Counted from the stretch's first letter, positions 12,530 to 23,855 are shown. The stretch: 64,000 nucleotides of DNA from Cordia subcordata (GCA_028554755.1 JAPTOF010000015.1:5332001-5396000), one strand, 5' to 3'. Notes: generated from the letters alone by a model not told the origin. Translations and numbers: made by a program.

Positions 12530-12704
12530 AACCTAGTGCACCCACCGTTATGATGTAATTCAATCAAGGCATGAGTGCCATTTCTAGTAGTTCAAGGTTA
12601 AACTAAAAAACCCAGGGTCCATGTGTGACAACTAGGTTGTGTGCCAGCATGGGCTAAATGAACTCTGTTTGCATCATGCAAATATGTGTCATTTATTGTA
12701 TTCA

Positions 12705-13105
12705 AAGTATCTTTGTTGTTTTAATGTACTGATCAGCTATGCAAAAGATCTTTGTTGTTTTAACCTATTGATCAGCTATTGCAAAGGATCTTTGTTGTTT
12801 TAACATATTGATTAGCTATTGCAAAGGATCTTTGTTGTCTTAACATATTGACCTGCTATTGCAAAGGATCTTTTTTGTCTTAACATATTGATTAGCTATT
12901 GCAAAGGATCTTTGTTGTCTTAACATATTGATCTGTTATTATAAAAGATCTTTATTGTCTTAAAATACTGATCTGTAGTTGTAAAAGATCTTTGCTGTCT
13001 TAACATATCGATTTGTTATCACAAAAGACCTTTGTTGTCTAAATGTATCAATCTATCGCTACTCTGAGGATCTTTGTTGTTCTAACATATTGATCAACGT
13101 ATCAT
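12705..13105. repeat. 40-bp tandem repeat array, about ten copies
   Basis: The word GATCTTTGTTGT recurs with an exact 40-base step (near 12749, 12789, 12829, 12869, 12909 and so on). Each copy continues CTTAACATATTGAT-AGCTATTGCAAAG. Copies diverge towards both edges. The array lies just after the integrase stop, a position where Tat-lineage elements commonly carry tandem repeats in their 3' untranslated region. Confidence 0.93.
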
Positions 13106-13106
13106 T

Positions 13107-13131
13107 GTAGGGCAGGGACTTGCTGCCCTAA
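13107..13131. other. short hairpin after the tandem array
   Basis: TAGGGCAG and CTGCCCTA form a perfect 8-bp stem around a 7-base loop. It could fold in RNA of either strand. Its role, if any, is unknown. Confidence 0.5.
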
Positions 13132-13392
13132 CAATGCCTAGTGAAATGGAACCTTCCTGTGTAAGGAAGGCAATAAAAGACAAAAGCTAATCATAAAATG
13201 GTATCAACTCACGTACACGAGAACATGAAGTCGCAAGGATTTACTAGGAAGATAAGTAGATAATCCAAGGAGGAAACTCAAGATTCCTTTCTCTAATATT
13301 GTTAAGAAGACATTAATCCCCATACAGACAAAAGCACAAAATAAGTAATGAGAAACATTGGCCAGCCATAGCTTAGAGGTAGTTGTGTAACA

Positions 13393-14049
13393 CTACTGGG
13401 GAAGAATAAAAATTCCTAAATAGCTAAGATAAATACAAAATGCACCAACAGTGAGATGGATCAACTCTCCTGATGGGGGTTGGAGTGCCGAGACATCTTG
13501 GGAAAGGCGAGGCAGTATAGTCATCATTAGGGTTGAGCGAAGGAAGGGGAGTGAGATGAACGAAAGAAGTATCCAATGTAGGGTGATGGTGTGTGATCTC
13601 TTTAAGATCCAAGTAGATCTGTCGAATGTGGGTCCAAGCCTTACCCTTGAACCACTCTTAACCTTCGTCTGTCGACGTGAAGAATCTAAACACCTCGGCC
13701 TTGTCGTGGCCAATCTCGTTGGCTATGACTTTATACTTCCTCAAGGTAGCAGTTCTTTATCTTTCTCGACAATCTCCTTGTCCTTCATCTTGCACAGCGC
13801 ACGAACCTCATCCCGCTCCGCTTGAGCCTTTACTAACTCCTTCTCCTTCTTCTCCATCAGGTCGCATGCCTTCGCGTGTAGCTCCTCACGCTTGGTTTTC
13901 TTCTTAGCCCCATCCTTCACAAGTGTATTGGCCAAGGCTTGCACTCTCTTCTGTTTCTCTTTGGCCACGGCATGGCCCTTCTGCTTCTCCTCAAGCAGTT
14001 AGTCTAAGTGTTTCGTGAGCTCGGCTGCACGGAGGTTGCCGGCGGAAGC
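13393..14049 (-). pseudogene. antisense gene of Tat element, coiled-coil exon
   Basis: On the minus strand this exon continues from the intron at 14050-14131. It reads ASAGNLRAAELTKHL and then, after one stop, EKQKGHAVAKEKQKR and a highly charged Lys/Glu stretch (13968-13741) with heptad spacing, a predicted coiled coil. This is the usual C-terminal half of the proteins encoded antisense in Tat elements, whose N-terminal half carries the 'putative gypsy type transposon' domain. The product's role is not known. Stops show the gene is broken. Confidence 0.6.
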
Positions 14050-14131
14050 CTATCCAAGATAAGAGGACTAGTTAGAAAATAGTGAAGCAAGGAAAAGGAG
14101 AGTGCAAAAAAAGTGAGGGAGGGCAATGTAC
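14050..14131 (-). other. probable 82-bp intron in the antisense gene
   Basis: On the minus strand the segment begins GTACATTGCC and ends CTTGGATAG. It has a T-rich middle and AG exactly where coding resumes. Joining its ends fuses NLNKELDYALRL to ASAGNLRAAELTKHL, giving a continuous heptad pattern. The call is by eye from GT-AG borders and reading continuity. Confidence 0.6.
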
Positions 14132-15404
14132 CAGGCGCAGTGCATAATCTAGCTCCTTGTTGAGGTTCACCGAGCTAACTCCAGCTAAGGAAGTATCCGA
14201 CTTGATGTGCTTCCAAGGGAAAGAGAAGTAATCTCTTTATGAACCTTTAGAAGACTTTGGCAAGCGGATGGCGAAGGAAAGAGGGATGTGATCAATGCAT
14301 TCCTCAAGCGGAGTGGCTGTGTGGGTCAACTCGGTGGGTGGTGCAGCATTGGCCACCTTCTCCTTGTCTGTAAATTTGGTAAGCTTACATCACCTGCACT
14401 CTTCTGGGGAAGACCCTACACCAATATCCTTCGTGAACAAAGAAACTAGATCTTGTGAATGAACCAGAGTAAGGGCGCTAGTAGTCGCTGAGCCAGTGCA
14501 GGAGGAGGAGGCTTTCTTTGAGAGTTTGCTGAAAAGGTCCCTGTAGTTTCTCTCTTGTCAACCAAATCTACAGAAACAAAAATGATAAATTGTAAGGTAA
14601 CCCAGTATGAGTGAGTTTACGAAGGCATAAAATAAGGCGAACACCAAATGCACTTCCTGGGTCGGAAGGATCAGGTCCTGTAAAAGTTAAGAGTTCGTCG
14701 CTCTCGGAGGCAGCCATACACTCAACAGACGAGCCATCTCCTCCATAGTCGCCCAATGCATGGAACTCGCCTTCATCTGACCTAGGGTCATTGTCAACCT
14801 CAACAGCATTACTTTCATCCGAATCCTCTGAAAATTCAATCAATCGAGATGTCCTACTATATAAGCCAGCTTCACTCATATTTATAGTGTTCAAGGATTT
14901 AAAGTAATAGGGGTCCAGGCCGAGAGGAGTGATAGGTGCCATCAGGGCTAAAGTAGTCTTCTCCGAGGCCGGGTGAGGTTCAAAACCCCTAGTGGGTAGG
15001 AAAGTTCCATGAAACCCCCCCTTTAAAGACAGGAAGTCAAATATGCTTTTCCACGACATGTTCAAGCAAGAGACCTTGGTCATAAACTGCTTGTTCTTAC
15101 AATCTTGGAAATAGTACCACCCAAGAGCACAAGGTGATTTGCTTAAGATCATAAGCTCAACGAAAGCATCCGCTGAAGGCGTGTAGCCTTGATCAGACAA
15201 AAGGACTACTAGAGTTGTCATTATTTTCCAACCGTTCGGGGCCAATTGCTCAGGCACTATTCCATAATGGAAGAAGATGTCACAAAAGATTTTTCAACCG
15301 TTTGGGGGCAATTGCTCAAGCGCTATTCCATAATGGTAGAAGATGTCACAAAAGATTTATGGAAATGGTAGGCGGATCCCCATCTTTAAAGTGGATTCAT
15401 AAAT
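14132..15404 (-). pseudogene. antisense gene of Tat element, transposon-domain exons
   Basis: The longest open part (15257-14568) reads PNGWKIMTTLVVLLSDQGY, then a GWYYFQDC block and MSWKSIFDFLSLKGG. This is the pattern of Pfam 'putative gypsy type transposon' (PF04195-like) proteins: PNGW, then GWYYF, then S-K-WK-FFF. Acidic linkers follow (SDESNAVEVDNDPRSDEGE). Upstream, the frame continues to 15404 and resumes beyond the SIRE-like insertion at 25206. Stops at 15294-15296 and 15357-15359 are consistent with TGG to TGA and CAA to TAA. A second intron probably ends near 14573 (minus strand, TTTCTGTAG). A 66-bp duplication lies at 15229-15360. Confidence 0.65.
15229..15360 (-). repeat. 66-bp in-frame tandem duplication in the antisense gene
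   Basis: The words CAACCGTT-GGGG-CAATTGCTCA and CTATTCCATAATGG occur twice, exactly 66 bases apart. On the minus strand the two units translate to near-identical 22-residue blocks (IFCDIFYHYGIALEQLPPNG and IFCDIFFHYGIVPEQLAPNG). The frame is kept. Confidence 0.85.
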
Positions 15405-15409
15405 AGTAA

Positions 15410-16668
15410 TGTGGGTGAAAATATCTTAAGAAGGGGGTGAATTAAGATATAAGTACTAATTTTTGTTTTAAAAAATTCTCAGAAAATTTACAACTTCTAA
15501 CAATCAATATATCAAACACAATGTAAGCAAAATAAGTAAGTATAAAAATGGAAGTATAAGGGGAGGTGAAACAAACGATTTAAGGTGGTTCGGCCAAGCC
15601 TACGTCCACCGCCCAAGGATGCTCCCCTTAGGACTTCAAAAATCTCTACTAAGATGCTTCTTCAAATCTTGGTGAAGCATAAACCAAGTTCTTACAATCT
15701 CTTTGAAGCCCAACTTCAAAGAACCTAAGAGATTCACTCTTTAGGATTTTCCCACTCTTTACAAGCTCTAACGAATAAATCTCACAAAGTTTATAGCTCT
15801 CAAAGTGTGTATATACTCAAGAATTAAGAAAAGATTGAATCTGAAATTTTCTTTAGGAAGAAGATGAATAAGCTCTCAAAAGCTCAAATATATTGCAAGA
15901 ATGGCTCAAAGATGGATTGTATGATGATAAACACTTTAGCACACTTCAATTTCTTAATTAGAATGTGTATTGAATGAGTATTTAAAGAGAATTTGGGGGT
16001 TAGTGCATTTATTACAGCACCCGTTCAGCCGGTCAACCTGCTAGGTCGTCTGGCTATCCCCTTTCCTTCTCTGACTAAGCCGGACGCTTTAGCCGGTCGA
16101 CCGGCTAGGGGGTCCGGCTTTTTCTTCACCTTTTTGTTTTGGCCGGGCGACACCTCCAGGTCAGCCTGTCGACCGGCTGGGGGGTCCAGCCATTCCAGAA
16201 TGTAAAGTAAAGCCAGAGTTTTGCAAAAACCATTTTAAGTGCAATTTTCACAACTCCAAATCATTTTGTAATAATTTGTAAACACATGTTGTGATTTGAA
16301 ATACCCCAAAAACTCATTTTATCTCTATGTGTGCATTTAAATACATTTGTGCATATGTTATATTAAATGTGCAAGAGTTGAAAATTTTGCTTTGAACAAG
16401 AAAAAGAGTTTGAGCCAAGTCCACACAATATGTAGGCATTTCACAAAAAGAGCAAGAAGGAAAATAATATCCGGTACCCCTTATGACTTCACTTCTCCTC
16501 CTTATGCCTTCTCACATTCTCTTTCTTCAAATAATGCTTTTTGCACATTTTCTTCAATCTTTCAAAGCTTCAACTAGATATCATCTCATTTTCTCAAGAA
16601 GCTATTTAGTCAAATAATGCATATATATATTTTCATCATCAAAATCAATAATGAATATTTAGCTAACA
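15410..16668 (-). repeat. 3' LTR of SIRE-like element
   Basis: It is near-identical to 23858-25200 apart from a 57-bp deletion at the junction GGGGGTTAG/TGCATTTATT (about 16000) and a shorter AT run near 16621. It contains GC-rich palindromes around GCCGGTCGACCGGC, perfect at 16091-16106 and degenerate at 16026-16041 and 16165-16180. Confidence 0.93.
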
Positions 16669-16690
16669 ATCTCCTCCTTTTTTATGATGA
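16669..16690 (-). promoter_or_regulatory. polypurine tract of SIRE-like element
   Basis: On the minus strand AAAAAAGGAGGAGAT lies directly before the LTR start TGTTAGC. This purine run would prime plus-strand synthesis. Confidence 0.85.
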
Positions 16691-17383
16691 CAAATTTTTA
16701 AGATATGTGACAAAAATACTCCCCCTTAATATATTCATTCTTTTATAAAGCATGTTTTGGGAAAATACTCCCCCTATCAAGTTTAAACTCATGCATATTG
16801 AGGACATAAACAACTCATCAATAAAATAGCCAGATCCACATAAGTATGTCACAACAAATAGCCATATCCACACAAGTATCAAACCATAAAGCAAATATAC
16901 CATTCAACAGCCAACAACACATATATATAGCATTCACCATTCATCCAGCCATTCACCATTCAACCAATCATTCACTTCTCCCCCTTTAGCATCATCAAAA
17001 TCAATATAAAGGTAGGAAAAGAAACGAAAGTTAAGATTATATAGAAGAGATAACTTGTTAACCAAAGTCAAGAATTTGAAAGTCAACTAAAACTAAAAAA
17101 TGCTTTCAAGTGGAATGAAAAGAGTTTTTCTGAAGTAAGAAAATCAAGGCGCACAATCATGGTGATCCTTGAAGTATTCCCTCATGTCTGATCTCATAGA
17201 AGCCACTTTTGAGTCAATGTGTTGCCTCCAAATAGTGAGCTCGTCCCATTGGCTTGTCATGATGGCCCTCATTTTGCCCATACAAGTGTTTAACGCCTGC
17301 AACTATGATAGAATATGAGCCATCAAAGAAGGGTCTTCTTATTGACCCATCGAACTAAAACCAGCACCGCGACGAATTTCACT

Positions 17384-18532
17384 TCAGTGTTGCTCATCAA
17401 TATGCACTTGCTCCCTAAATTCTCTCATTACTCGCCTAAGAGTAGCCTCCTCAGTATTTTCCTCTTCTTCAGAGGTACTAACATCCATGGGTGTTATTCC
17501 TGGTATGCCTATATCGGGATTACCCTCAATTTCTGGCCCTTCATCTTCTTCTAGTGTGATGTTTACCCCGCCAAGTATATCATCAAGGTTTTGTGCAATG
17601 AGGCCAAAGACAGGATCGGTGAAAGTAGTGCCCTTCTTAGTCCTATTCTTAATTGCAGCTTGAGTGCTTTGGGGCAAATTTTTGAAGGTCTCTCTATTTA
17701 TGGGCTCCCCGTTATACCAGTAAATGCCCATGAAATTCATGTACAACATGTCAAAATTCCAAGCAAACTCTCTATATGGAGCATTTGACGATATGTTGAA
17801 ATGTGAGAAAATATGCATTAAAGCCATACCATACCCAGGAGTGGTCACTTTTCCTCCATCCTTTCCACTAATATGCAACATATGTTGAAGGATTAGGAAA
17901 GGCAGAGCTATCTCCTTTTTCTCCCTAAGGCTATAGTAGATATAAGCATCCATGACCGGAATTTTTCCATCATTGATATTCCTAGGGAGAATTACTTCAC
18001 TCATAATTTTAAGATCAAGTCTCGTATTAACATCAACATCTCTCAACAATGGAAGAATTAAATTTGGATTCTTAGGCCCTACTTTCTCCCACATATATTT
18101 TATGACTTCACCTGGGGTGTCAGTTCCATTAATTCCTTCTGGCCATCCTTGACTATTGTAGTGGCTTTCCCCATCAACAGGTATATTAAATATTTCATGT
18201 AAAGTTTCCTCCTTAGGTACAAAATTTACCCTACAGACGGTAGAAGATAACTCAAGTTTTGGACTTCTACAATGTATCTCAAGATTTTCATAAAACTCAA
18301 TTACTAATTTATCTTGTACATCACAATGCAGATGTAGAAACGTAGACCATTTATCAAATAATGGCAAGATATTGGTGCCAGCAAAATTAGAGTCCACGAT
18401 ATATTTACCGTACAAAATCAATTACTTGCCTTGAATCTTGGATACCGGAGGTGGTGGTGGTGGAGGAGATTGTGTTCTTGGCCTCTTCCCTTTTCTCCCA
18501 TGTGCTTGACCTCTTCCTCTCAAATTCACCAT
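17384..18532 (-). CDS. extra 3' ORF of SIRE-like element, plant-transposon-protein type
   Basis: From an ATG at 18532 the frame reads a basic, Pro-rich leader (RGRGQAHGRKGKRP, then a run of seven Pro). It meets one TAA just upstream of 18421 and continues open for about 345 codons. Motifs such as KLVIEFYENLEI, CRVNFVPKEETLHEIFNIP and ILPLLRDVDVN resemble the 'putative plant transposon protein' family (PF20167-like): FY-NL, then an inner strand, then L-IP. The tail is acidic (DVSTSEEEENTEEA). I see no signal peptide or membrane helix, so it is not a typical env-like protein although it occupies that slot. Function unknown. The single stop could be a mutation or a sequence error. Confidence 0.6.
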
Positions 18533-18599
18533 AATTTCGTGTTGTTTTTGCAAGATTAATCAGTAAAAACTTGGTTTTTTTGAAGTAGGTAAGCAAATT

Positions 18600-19044
18600 A
18601 TAGGAAGAATTTTGGAAGAAAATGGTTGAAAATTGAAGAATTTGAGATGGGTTTTGGAGAAATTTTTTCTAGGGTTTAGAGAAATTTAATGAATGAAGAG
18701 AATTTGGGGTGAAAACCCCAATTTTTAACCTGTCCGCGTTTAGCCGGTCAACCGGCTGGTCGTGGGAGGTCGACGTCGACCGGCCGGATCAGAGAGCTTA
18801 TAAAAAATTGTGTTTTAGCTAGATGCCTAAGGCCTTAGTTGGTCGACCAGCTGGGTTAGAAAGTGCACAAATTGCTTATTTTTCATACCCAAGCCACATA
18901 AACACATATATATGCAATTTAACCACATTTTATCATTCCAATTTCTCTCCTAATCTTGCAAAATTGATCCTCATGCAAAGGTTTAGTAAAAATATTAGCA
19001 ACTTGATGTAAAGTATCAACAAATTCAAGTATTATATCACCTTT
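18600..19044 (-). other. spacer between pol and the extra ORF
   Basis: This noncoding stretch carries a cluster of palindromes like those in the LTR: AGCCGGTCAACCGGCT at 18742-18757, CGACGTCGACCGGCCGG near 18770 and TTGGTCGACCAGCTGG near 18840. It lies just upstream of the extra ORF start, so it could hold that gene's own promoter. That role is inferred from position only. Confidence 0.45.
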
Positions 19045-20808
19045 TTATACATGATCTCTAATGAAATAGTGCCTAATCTCAATATGCTTAGTTCTTGAAT
19101 GTTGAATAGGGTTTTTAGTGAGATTAATTGAACTAGTATTGTCACAATATATAGGAACATGATCATACTTCAATCCATAATCAAGTAAATTTTGTTTCAT
19201 CCACAAAATTTGTGCCACACAACTACCAGCTACAATATATTTAGCTTCGGTAGTAGAAATAGCAACACTATTTTGTTTCCTACAAGACCAAGATACTAAG
19301 GAATGTCCTAGGAATTGGCATGTTCCATTAATGCTCTTACGATCTATTTTGCAACCAGCATAGTTAGCATCAGAAAAACTACATAGATCAAATGACGTTC
19401 CTTTTGCATACCAAAGCCCTAGATCAATTGTTCCCTTAAGATATCTAATGATTCTTTTTACAGCTGTTAAGTGAGTTTCCTTAGGATTAGATTGAAATCT
19501 AGCACATAAGCACATTGCAAACATGATATCAAGTCTAGAGGCAATTAAATATAATAGGTTACCGATCATACCTCTATATTTCTTCTCGTTTACAGATTTA
19601 CCCTTCTCATCTTTATCTAATTTTGTTGAGGGGCTCATGGGAGTTCCAATCTCCTTTGCATCTTTAAGTCCAAATTTCTTGATAATTTCCTTGGTGTATT
19701 TGGCTTGATTTATGAAAATCCCTTCTTTTGCTTGTTTGATTTGTAGTCCAAGGAAGAAGGTTAATTCTCCCATCATGCTCATCTCGAACTCCTTGTGCAT
19801 ACACTTTGAGAAATTCTCACATAAAGAAATATTAGTAGCACCAAAAATTATATCATCCACATAGATTTCGACAAGTAGAATGTTATTGTCTTTTATTTTG
19901 ATAAATAGGGTTGAATCAAGTTTTCCTCTTTCAAAATTGTTTTCTACCAGAAATCCACTAAGTCTTTCATACCAAGCTCTAGGAGTTTGCTTTAAACTGT
20001 ATAAAGCCTTTTCTAGTTTAAAAACATGATTAGGAAAGCAAGAATCTTCAAAATCGGGAGGTTGTTCAACATAAACTTCTTCTTCAATGAATCCATTTAA
20101 AAATGCACTTTTCACATCCATTTGATAAAGCTTAAAGTCCATGTGATATGCAAATGTAAGTAACATACAAATGGATTCAAGTCTAGCTACAAGAGCATAG
20201 GTTTTATCGTAATCAATTCCTTCTTCTTGATTGTATCCTTGTGCAACTAGTCTAGCCTTATTCTTAGTCACTATTCCGGCTTCATCTAGTTTGTTTCTGA
20301 ATACTCGTTTAGTTCCTATTACCGGTCCATCTTTAGGCCTTTCAACTAGCTTCCATACTTTATTTCTCTCAAATTGATTAAGTTCTTCTTGCATGGAAAT
20401 TATCCAATTTTCATTAAGTAGAGCTTTTTTTACATTTTTGGGTTCTATATGAGAGATAAATGCATGATGCTCATAAAAAATACTAATATTACGCCTAGTT
20501 CTTACACCTTCATTTGGATCACCGAGAATAAGATCTTGAGGATGGTTTCTTACGAACTTCCAACTTTTTGGTAGGTCTTCATGAGGTTCTTTTGTTTTAG
20601 CATCTTTGTTTGAGCATTGTTTAATTTCCTCATTTGCTTGAGACCTCTTTTCTTTATGTTCTTCTTCTTGCTTTGTTGGCTTTTCTCTGTCTTTTGGAGT
20701 TGGATCTTCAAGCGTTGTCTTTTCCAAAAGATAACCTACATCATCAATTTCCTTTCTCGGCTCAAATGGATTAGTCTCATCAAATGTAACATGTATTGAC
20801 TCTTCCAC
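19045..20808 (-). pseudogene. SIRE-like reverse transcriptase and RNase H (intact segment of pol)
   Basis: An open frame of 587 codons. The first ~90 residues are the charged linker after integrase (ESIHVTFDETNPFEP, EHHAFISHIEP). The RT follows with WKLVERPKDGPVIGTKRVF, VARLESICMLLTFA, YQMDVKSAFLNGF, the catalytic IYVDDIIFGATN and GELTFFLGLQIKQ. RNase H follows with FSDANYAGCKIDRKS, ISTTEAKYIVAGSC and YCDNTSSINLTKNP. All catalytic Asp/Glu motifs look present. It is in the same frame as integrase but separated by a stop near 20857, so it is listed as part of a broken pol gene. Confidence 0.9.
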
Positions 20809-20856
20809 AACAAGAGTTCTTTTATTATATACCCTATATGCTTTGCTCTTTGCGGA

Positions 20857-22020
20857 TTAACCAAAGAATATTCCTTCATCAGATTTAGCATCAAATTTTC
20901 TTAAGTGGTCCTTAGTATTTAGGATAAAACATTTACAACCAAAAATCTTGAAGTGTGATATTTTAGGTGTTTTGCCATGCCATAGTTCATATGGAGTTTT
21001 GTTTAAAATAGGTCTAATCAATACTCTATTTTGCACATAGCATGCAGTATTTATGACTTCACTCCAAAAATATGTTGGCAAGTTGTGTTCTTTTAGCATA
21101 ATCCTTGCCATTTCTTGTAATGTACGGTTCTTCTTCTCTACCACCCCATTTTGTTGAAAAGTATGAGGGGCCAAAAAGTTATGCTCAATGCCATGTTCAT
21201 CACAAAAGTTCATGAAAGGAGTATTCACATATTCGGTGCCACTATCACTACGGATGCAAATTATAAAATAGTCTTTCTCATTTTGTACTTTTCTATACAA
21301 TCTTGTAAATTCATTGAAGGCATCATTTTTATGTGCAAGAAATATGACCCATGTAAATCTAGTGTAATCATCAACTACAACAAATGTATACCTAGATTCT
21401 CCTAAGCTTACCATATCAATGGTTCCAAACAAATCCATATGTAATTGTTGTAATGCCCTATTTGTTGAAACTTTATTTAGGGATTTGAAGGATGTCTTAT
21501 GTTGTTTTCCTAATTGACACGCATCACAAATTTTATCTTTTTCAAATTTTAGCTTTGGTAGGCCTCTAAGTGGATATTGCTTTGACAAATCATTCAATAA
21601 GCTTATGCTAGCATGTCCTAATCTTCTATGTCATAACCAAGCATTATCATGCACAATGGATAAACATTTAACATGTTGACATATAAGTTGATCAATTTCA
21701 ATAGTGTAAACATTTTCATTTCTCTTAGCTACAAATGACACATTATCATTTCCACATTCATACACAAGACATTTAGAAGATTGAAAAACAACTTTATGAC
21801 CTTTGTCACATAATTGGCTAATGCTAAGTAGATTAAATTTTAGACCCTCTACTAGTAGGACATTGTGTATAGCAAGAGAGCTTTCGTTACCAATGCTTTC
21901 TTTTCCAATAAAATTTCCTTTGCCATTGTCCCCAAAGGTAACGTCTCCTTCTTTTGTTTTATTTAATTTGTAGAAAAGTGAAGAGTTCCCCGTCATGTGC
22001 TTGGAACAACCACTATCCAA
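20857..22020 (-). pseudogene. SIRE-like protease and integrase segment of pol, two stops
   Basis: Protease opens at 22020 with MDSGCSKHMTGN, the copia-type D-S-G active site. The frame stops at 21631-21633, where TGA replaces the Trp of the (W)HRRLGHAS block. It resumes with CDACQLGKQHKTSFKS (zinc finger) and the integrase core: HMDLFGTIDMVSLG (Asp), IRSDSGTEYVNTPF (Asp) and PHTFQQNGVVEKKNRTLQE (Glu). A second stop at 20857-20859 follows EGIFFG. All three segments (22020, 21597 and 20808 starts) share one frame, so only nonsense changes, not frameshifts, separate them. Confidence 0.88.
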
Positions 22021-22129
22021 GATCTATTTTATTTTGCTTCAATTGCTTTTATTGCATACCTACACACATGAAATTCAAATGCAATTCTTTATTTTGGGGT
22101 CCCCAACACCTTAGGTCCTTGGCGTTAGT

Positions 22130-23797
22130 TTAATTTTTGTTTTTGACCACCCATTTAGGTCTTTGCCAATATGGAACATGTGATCCTTTATCACAAATTT
22201 TCCTGTAATAACAATGAGTAGATACATGTCCTTTCTTTTTACAATAGGTACAAATAACATTTGACTTTGGTGAAGAGGAGGATGTAGAGGTAGAAGCCTT
22301 GACAAAATAGGTTTTGAAATACTTTTGATTAATACTAGGTTTGTATCCAATACCACTCTTATCAAAAGACATTTTTTGACTTCCAAGAAGCTTTTCAAAA
22401 TTTTCTTTCCCATTTGTAAACTTTTGAACAATTCCATTCAAATCCATATTTTTCCTTTTTAAATCTTTAACGTCTTTTTCAATCTTTACAAAATCTTCAG
22501 CATATAAATCATTTTCCTTTTCTAAGATGTCTATTTTTTCAATAACAGAAGCATTTTTCTTTTCCAAAATTTCTTTTTCATTAAGAACAAGTTTCAAACT
22601 TTTATGCATTTGCTTGTTTTTTGCCAAAGCTAAAGATAAATCATCATGTAATTTAGCAAATACATCTTTTAGTTCATCAAAACTATATTCCTCTTTCTCT
22701 TCTTCACTAGATGAATAATAAATAGATGAAGAAGGTGAAGATAGTACCTCATCCTCATTGGCCATGAGGCAAAAGTTGGCTACCTCATGATGCTCTTCCT
22801 CATCTTCTTCAGTTTCGGAGAAGTCCCAAGTGGCCTTGAGCGCCTTACCTTCCTTCTTCTTTGAAAGCTTAGGACAATTTGCTTTTATATGTCCCGGCTT
22901 GTTGCAATTAAAGCACTTTAATTCATCTTTTACATCTTTTATCTTTTTGAACTCTTTGCCTTCTTTTCCTTTCTTCTTCCAATTTGTGTTGCTTGAAGAA
23001 GTCCCTTTTCTCATCTTTCTAAATTTCATAAATCTTTTGAAATTTCGGGCTAGAAGTGCAATTTCTTCATCTTTTGGGTCCTCATCATCTTCCTCATCGT
23101 CACTTGATGGGTATTTTGATGCAACGAGGGCAATGGACTTCTTTGCTTTCTTCTCTTCTTCTTCATGATCCTTTATCTTAAGCTCATGAGTCATGAGTAA
23201 CCCAATGAGCTCATTGAGCTCCAATGTATTCAAGTCCTTTGCTTCCTTTATTGCTGTGACTTTAGATTGCCATGATGATGGCAAGCTCCTTAATACTTTT
23301 CTCACCTTCTCTACATTAGAATAATCCTTGCCAAGAGCTTTCAAACCATTAGTAATTTCAACAAATCTAGAAAACATTTGCTCAACATTTTCATTTGGAA
23401 GCATCTTGAATAATTCATATCTATGTACAAGCATAGCAATCCAAGATTCTTTCACTTGGCTAGTTCCTTCGTAAGTTACTTCTAGTTGGTCCCAAAGTTC
23501 CTTAGCCAAAGTGCACCCCATTACTCTAGCAAACTCGGTGGCATTCATAGCATTGAATAAATAATGTAATTCTTTTTGATTTAATTCAAATAATTTAATA
23601 TCTTCATCAGTCCATTCATTTTTCGGTTTGGGTATTCTCCTATCACCCTCTAATTTTGTAGGTAAGGTAAGCCTATTTTCTATGATTTTCCAAGCTTTAT
23701 AATCATGTGATTGTATAAACACTTTCATCCTCATTTTCCAAAATGCATAATTTGTTCCATCAAAAAGGGGTGCTTGTTTAATAGAAATTCCCTCCAT
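22130..23797 (-). CDS. SIRE-like Gag
   Basis: An open frame of 555 codons beginning about 40 bases from the primer site. It opens with the UBN2-type gag domain (PLFDGTNYAFWKMRMKVFI, EVTYEGTSQVKESWIAML, FVEITNGLKALG). A Lys/Glu-rich linker follows, then a CCHC knuckle CFNCNKPGHIKANCPK (about residue 298), a long coiled coil (residues ~385-470) and a second Cys/His knuckle CTYCKKKGHVSTHC near the C-terminus. Two knuckles and the large size are typical of SIRE-like copia elements. It looks intact and could in principle supply particles in trans. Stops and a frame change separate it from protease. Confidence 0.9.
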   Translation of the reverse strand: MEGISIKQAPLFDGTNYAFWKMRMKVFIQSHDYKAWKIIENRLTLPTKLEGDRRIPKPKNEWTDEDIKLFELNQKELHYLFNAMNATEFARVMGCTLAKELWDQLEVTYEGTSQVKESWIAMLVHRYELFKMLPNENVEQMFSRFVEITNGLKALGKDYSNVEKVRKVLRSLPSSWQSKVTAIKEAKDLNTLELNELIGLLMTHELKIKDHEEEEKKAKKSIALVASKYPSSDDEEDDEDPKDEEIALLARNFKRFMKFRKMRKGTSSSNTNWKKKGKEGKEFKKIKDVKDELKCFNCNKPGHIKANCPKLSKKKEGKALKATWDFSETEEDEEEHHEVANFCLMANEDEVLSSPSSSIYYSSSEEEKEEYSFDELKDVFAKLHDDLSLALAKNKQMHKSLKLVLNEKEILEKKNASVIEKIDILEKENDLYAEDFVKIEKDVKDLKRKNMDLNGIVQKFTNGKENFEKLLGSQKMSFDKSGIGYKPSINQKYFKTYFVKASTSTSSSSPKSNVICTYCKKKGHVSTHCYYRKICDKGSHVPYWQRPKWVVKNKN

Positions 23798-23838
23798 ATT
23801 TGCTAGAAATTCTACTAGTTGTTAAACTATATGTAGAA

Positions 23839-23855
23839 CCCTAGCTCTGATACCA
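23839..23855 (-). promoter_or_regulatory. primer binding site (initiator tRNA-Met) of SIRE-like element
   Basis: Minus strand TGGTATCAGAGCTAGGG lies two bases after the 5' LTR end. TGGTATCAGAGC is the standard copia primer site complementary to the 3' end of initiator tRNA-Met. Confidence 0.95.

Noticed and set aside
12705..13105. Regular 40-bp repeats as a possible CRISPR array
   Set aside because: The whole unit repeats with no unique spacers, and the context is a plant retrotransposon.
17384..18421. An env-like membrane glycoprotein in the SIRE-like element
   Set aside because: The ORF is in the right place, but no hydrophobic leader or membrane segment is visible and its motifs fit a plant transposon protein family.
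22830..23168. Plus-strand ORF rich in Ser/Phe
   Set aside because: It is a shadow of the SIRE-like gag on the opposite strand.
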